8,998 nucleotides of DNA from Clostridiales bacterium. Its GTDB lineage: Bacteria > Bacillota > Clostridia > Lachnospirales > Lachnospiraceae. Below, in pieces: positions 6,817-8,998 of this stretch (position 1 is its first letter; every line of letters begins with the position of its first letter). Both the position numbers and the translations under genes were made by a program. Location: contig JAJPYU010000268.1 in NCBI GenBank assembly GCA_021204765.1, positions 1-8,998 of the forward strand, in the 5' to 3' direction. The notes under the pieces were generated by a model. It was given only the letters and a program-made list of their open reading frames with translations. It was not told the DNA's origin and made no database searches.

Positions 6817-8253
6817 TTATTCCTTATTTTCCGGTTGCTTTCTTCTGCTGCGCTTTAAAGCCTCGATGATGACCCTGCGGTCCTCATCAGACTCTTCTAT
6901 CTGATTAGTGTCCACATTGACACGATTCAGCCTGATATAATTCTTTGTCTGCCGGGGCAGTCCCTTCCTCCCAAGGAAATACTCGGCTATACGCTTGATT
7001 ATATAATATATCACCGCAAATATAGGCACACCGAAGATCATTCCCACTATTCCGAAGCTTCCTCCGAAAAGAAGAATAGCGAAAATGATCCAAAAGGGTG
7101 TTAGCCCTGTGGTGCTCCCCAGGATCTTCGGCCCCAGAAGCTGTCCGTCCACCTGTTGCAGGATAATGATAAATATTATAAAGTACAGCGCCTGTATCGG
7201 GCTGACCAGAAAGATCAAAAGTGCGCTGGGTACCGCCCCGATGTAAGGCCCGAATACTGGGATGATATTGGTAACACCCACGATAACGGAGACCAGCACA
7301 GTGTAAGGCATATTCATGATCGAAAGGACCACGAAACATATGAACCCTATTATCAGCGAGTCTATGATCTTCCCTATAAAGAATCCTCCGAAGACATCAT
7401 TGGCCTGCTGGAGAGTCTCCATGATCACATTGCCGGCCCGGGGCTTGAATATGGCATATATTATCTTCTTCACCTGGCCGAGAAAACGCTCCTTGGTCAT
7501 CAGCACATACACAGCCACGAACAGGCCGACGATGATATTGATTATCATCTTCACTAAACTGTAGACACCGGTAGTCAGTGTGGTGATGATATCACTGCCG
7601 GAATCCAGGACCCTTTCCTGGAGCCAACTCTGCAGCCAGTCAAATATCTGGTTTGCTATATTCTCCGCCTGGCCTTCCACGGCATTGTTCCTGATAAGCC
7701 TGTCTATCCACTCCTCCAGAGTGGCAAGCTTATCATTAAGTGTCAGCAGCAGATCCCTGATACTGGAAATAAGCGAGGGTGCCATGAGAGTGATCAGTAT
7801 GGCTATCACTGCCAGAAAACATACCATGGCAAAAGTCACCGAAAGACCCCTGATCACACGATTCTGCCGGTAAGTCCGCTCTCCTTTGGTGAACATATGC
7901 TTCTTTAAGATCCGCTCAAAAAACTTCATCACCGGGTTTAAGAGATAGGCCAGTATCAATCCAAAGATCACGCCGTAGACGCTCTTTATGGCTTTCCCGA
8001 CCCCTCCGGCGAATCCATTGAAGCGATAGAAGAAAAAGAACAGCGCCAGGGCGACAAATATCACCAGCACAGTCGTAAGTCCCACTGCCAGATAAGGCCT
8101 GATATCCCAGGGCTTCCTCTCCCCGGAATCCTTTTTTTGCTCCTCAGGCTCCCTGCTGTCCCCGTTCTTTTCTTTCCCGAAGTCCTCAGCTGTCTTACCC
8201 TCAGGCTCGTCCTGCATGTTATCAGTTTGCTCTTTGCCGGTCACATCCGCCAT
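6817..8253 (-). CDS. AI-2E/PerM family membrane protein
   Basis: This 478-residue integral membrane protein belongs to the AI-2E transporter (PerM/YtvI-like, PF01594) family. Members have been linked to autoinducer-2 export or to ion/proton antiport, so the substrate cannot be assigned. The first 50 residues are acidic and soluble. Hydrophobic segments lie near 54-76, 84-104 and 133-158. The family's soluble insertion (about 160-225) follows, then 230-252, 296-331, 342-366 and 385-420. Family marks are GVTNIIPVFGPYIGAVPSA (326-344) and LGPKILGSTTGLTPFW (373-388). The C-terminal tail (425-478) is basic and probably cytosolic. The ATG at 8253 follows GGAGGA (8265-8270) at a rather long spacing of about 11 bases. 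It is the first gene of a two-gene unit with the TPR/ATPase protein and has its own promoter at 8302-8330, separate from the aconitase gene. Confidence 0.9.
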   Translation of the reverse strand: MADVTGKEQTDNMQDEPEGKTAEDFGKEKNGDSREPEEQKKDSGERKPWDIRPYLAVGLTTVLVIFVALALFFFFYRFNGFAGGVGKAIKSVYGVIFGLILAYLLNPVMKFFERILKKHMFTKGERTYRQNRVIRGLSVTFAMVCFLAVIAILITLMAPSLISSIRDLLLTLNDKLATLEEWIDRLIRNNAVEGQAENIANQIFDWLQSWLQERVLDSGSDIITTLTTGVYSLVKMIINIIVGLFVAVYVLMTKERFLGQVKKIIYAIFKPRAGNVIMETLQQANDVFGGFFIGKIIDSLIIGFICFVVLSIMNMPYTVLVSVIVGVTNIIPVFGPYIGAVPSALLIFLVSPIQALYFIIFIIILQQVDGQLLGPKILGSTTGLTPFWIIFAILLFGGSFGIVGMIFGVPIFAVIYYIIKRIAEYFLGRKGLPRQTKNYIRLNRVNVDTNQIEESDEDRRVIIEALKRSRRKQPENKE

Positions 8254-8369
8254 GATCTGTCAAATCCTCCGGTAAATCCAAGGCAAAACGTCAGTGTTTA
8301 AAGTATAACATACTGTAGTGCTTATTACAAATGCATTTGGAGCTGCCCTATCATCTCCGATTATAATTT
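8254..8369. other. Spacer between the element array and the AI-2E gene
   Basis: This AT-rich stretch holds the stranded aconitase 3' end, the CAAATGCATTTG palindrome, the operon promoter and the short leader with its ribosome binding site. No further gene, tRNA or terminator with a T-run was recognised, so the aconitase transcript may be ended by the hairpins of the inserted elements or may read through. Confidence 0.6.
8302..8330 (-). promoter_or_regulatory. Promoter of the AI-2E/ATPase operon
   Basis: On the minus strand TTGTAA (8325-8330) and TATACT (8302-8307) are separated by exactly 17 bases, and a TGT triplet before the -10 gives an extended -10 as well. Transcription would begin near 8295, about 40 bases before the start codon. 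A perfect palindrome, CAAATGCATTTG (8328-8339), overlaps the upstream edge of the -35 and could be an operator site. Confidence 0.75.
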
Positions 8370-8377
8370 ATAAGACA
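8351..8377 (-). pseudogene. Detached original 3' end of the aconitase gene
   Basis: Read on the minus strand from 8377, these 27 bases begin with the same TGTCTTAT found inside the aconitase gene at 8661-8654. Joined to the gene at that 8-mer, they restore GCLINYNRR followed by TGA. That is the normal style of ending in this aconitase/hydratase family, as I recall it. The fragment has been cut off from its gene by the tandem insertion and is no longer translated as part of it. Confidence 0.8.
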
Positions 8378-8511
8378 GTGCAGCTCATATATGATCTGCA
8401 CTATAGCACCCGCATTTAAAGTCGCCTGCGGCGAGGCGGGTGCTATCCTGCCAGCCTTAATCTCTCGGCCCGCACTCTGCAGCGGAGTGCATCGCGCGGG
8501 AATTTGCATTG
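8370..8511. repeat. Tandem element copy 1 (142-bp unit)
   Basis: The unit is an 8-bp flank ATAAGACA (8370-8377) plus a 134-bp element (8378-8511) identical base for base to copy 2. The element contains three hairpins. The first is a 24-bp palindrome (8378-8401; arms GTGCAG/CTGCAC, one internal mismatch). The second is an 11-bp perfect stem (8403-8413 with 8436-8446) enclosing a smaller hairpin TCGCC/GGCGA (8422-8434). The third is GCACTC/GAGTGC (8472-8477 with 8485-8490), closed further by CCC/GGG. No open reading frame of note or terminal inverted repeat was found, so it would be a non-autonomous element. Confidence 0.95.
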
Positions 8512-8653
8512 ATAAGACAGTGCAGCTCATATATGATCTGCACTATAGCACCCGCATTTAAAGTCGCCTGCGGCGAGGCGGGTGCTATCCTGCCAGCCTT
8601 AATCTCTCGGCCCGCACTCTGCAGCGGAGTGCATCGCGCGGGAATTTGCATTG
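8512..8653. repeat. Tandem element copy 2 (142-bp unit)
   Basis: This is an exact copy of the preceding unit at a period of 142 bp: 8-bp ATAAGACA (8512-8519) and the 134-bp element (8520-8653). It is followed by a third ATAAGACA (8654-8661), after which the sequence is the aconitase reading frame. It supplies the new C-terminal codons and stop codon (8599-8601) of the aconitase gene. Perfect identity between the copies points to recent duplication or to ongoing gene conversion. Confidence 0.95.
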
Positions 8654-8998
8654 ATAAGACATCCACTTAGTATTATCTCCCGCTCGTCATCGGTGAGCTC
8701 ACCCAGATGCAGGGTGAAAGGGGCAAGTCCTTCATCCTTTACCACATACGCCGGTATCTCGGAGGCTTTTTCCTCGATTGCCGCTCTAATCTCCGGGATA
8801 AACAGGTAATCCCCATTGGCGAAAGGCAGATCCCCTGCGGGGATGATAAAAGGTATCATTCCCCAGTTGATCAGATTTGAGCGATAACGCTTGGTAGCAT
8901 ACTCATTGGCTATATTTGCCCAGCCACCCAGCACCTTCTGGCAGGAGGCCGCCTGTTCCCTGGCGGAACCGTCGCCGGGCTTTACCGCAAAGATAGTG
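8599..8998 (-). CDS. Aconitate hydratase, C-terminal part, with an element-encoded tail
   Basis: The gene enters from beyond the right edge; 132 C-terminal residues are visible. KPGDGSAREQAASCQKVLGG and YATKRYRSNLINWGMIPF are typical of the swivel domain of aconitase/hydratase-family enzymes of Clostridia, which interconvert citrate and isocitrate in the cytosol using a 4Fe-4S cluster. The arginines in SAREQ and YATKRYRSN fit the substrate-binding region. The Fe-S ligands lie outside the window. The natural end GCLIN is followed by ANSRAMHSAAECGPRD, 16 residues translated from the inserted repeat, in place of the YNRR ending stranded at 8351-8369. The enzyme is probably still active because the change lies past the conserved core, but that is inferred. 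A GTG codon at 8934 lies inside the domain and is not a start. Related dehydratases such as homoaconitase or isopropylmalate isomerase cannot be fully excluded. Confidence 0.85.
   Translation of the reverse strand, partial: TIFAVKPGDGSAREQAASCQKVLGGWANIANEYATKRYRSNLINWGMIPFIIPAGDLPFANGDYLFIPEIRAAIEEKASEIPAYVVKDEGLAPFTLHLGELTDDEREIILSGCLINANSRAMHSAAECGPRD
8654..8661. repeat. Third copy of the 8-bp flank (target duplication or recombination core)
   Basis: ATAAGACA occurs at 8370-8377, 8512-8519 and 8654-8661, bracketing each 134-bp element. Removing both units and leaving one 8-mer rebuilds an intact aconitase 3' end. The 8-mer is therefore either a target site duplication or the shared core of a site-specific integration. 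Confidence 0.85.

Noticed and set aside
8370..8653. A CRISPR array
   Set aside because: The repeat unit is 142 bp with only 8 bp of flank between copies and no variable spacers; this is a tandem insertion, not a repeat-spacer array.
8457..8666. A 69-codon minus-strand reading frame running through both repeat copies
   Set aside because: It begins inside the aconitase gene in another frame, has no ribosome binding site and is simply the repeat read in frame across the junction; no protein family is suggested.
8599..8934. A short independent 111-residue gene starting at GTG 8934
   Set aside because: The frame is open to the right edge of the window and the upstream residues continue the aconitase domain, so this GTG is an internal valine codon.

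Overview
The window looks like chromosomal DNA of a low-to-moderate GC member of the Bacillota, most likely Clostridia of the Lachnospiraceae type. The grounds are strong AGGAGG ribosome binding sites, sigma-A-like promoters, a two-subunit acetate/acetoacetate-type CoA-transferase, a short one-CBM branching enzyme and an AcnA/hydratase-type aconitase. The placement is inferred from gene content and protein style; no rRNA or other marker gene is present.

Layout. From 1 to 1500 the minus strand carries a two-gene CoA-transferase operon (alpha 737-1414, beta 76-735), with an extended -10 promoter near 1490 and a strong terminator at 34-65. A divergent plus-strand gene at 1623-2144 encodes a cytosolic cyclophilin. 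It meets the minus-strand glycogen branching enzyme gene glgB (2186-4072) tail to tail at a hairpin at 2149-2173. Upstream of glgB, 4073-4246 is a palindrome-rich spacer with no clear promoter. Next is a minus-strand two-gene unit: an AI-2E/PerM-family membrane protein (6817-8253), and 14 bases later a large TPR plus AAA-like ATPase protein (4247-6802) that starts at TTG. It is driven by a good promoter at 8302-8330. The right edge is the C-terminal part of an aconitase gene, also on the minus strand.

The most notable feature lies between aconitase and the AI-2E gene. A 134-bp stem-loop-rich element is present as two perfect tandem copies (8378-8511 and 8520-8653), with an identical 8-bp sequence (ATAAGACA on the plus strand) before, between and after them. 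Taking the array out and leaving one 8-mer restores an ordinary aconitase ending (GCLINYNRR and stop) that now lies detached at 8351-8377. A small mobile or site-specifically integrating element has therefore entered the 3' end of the gene and become tandem, and the enzyme now ends in a tail encoded by the element.

Functionally the genes are ordinary metabolism (short-chain acyl-CoA/acetoacetate exchange, glycogen branching, aconitase), protein folding, and a membrane protein/ATPase pair of unknown role. No CRISPR array, tRNA, rRNA, phage gene or transposase gene is visible.
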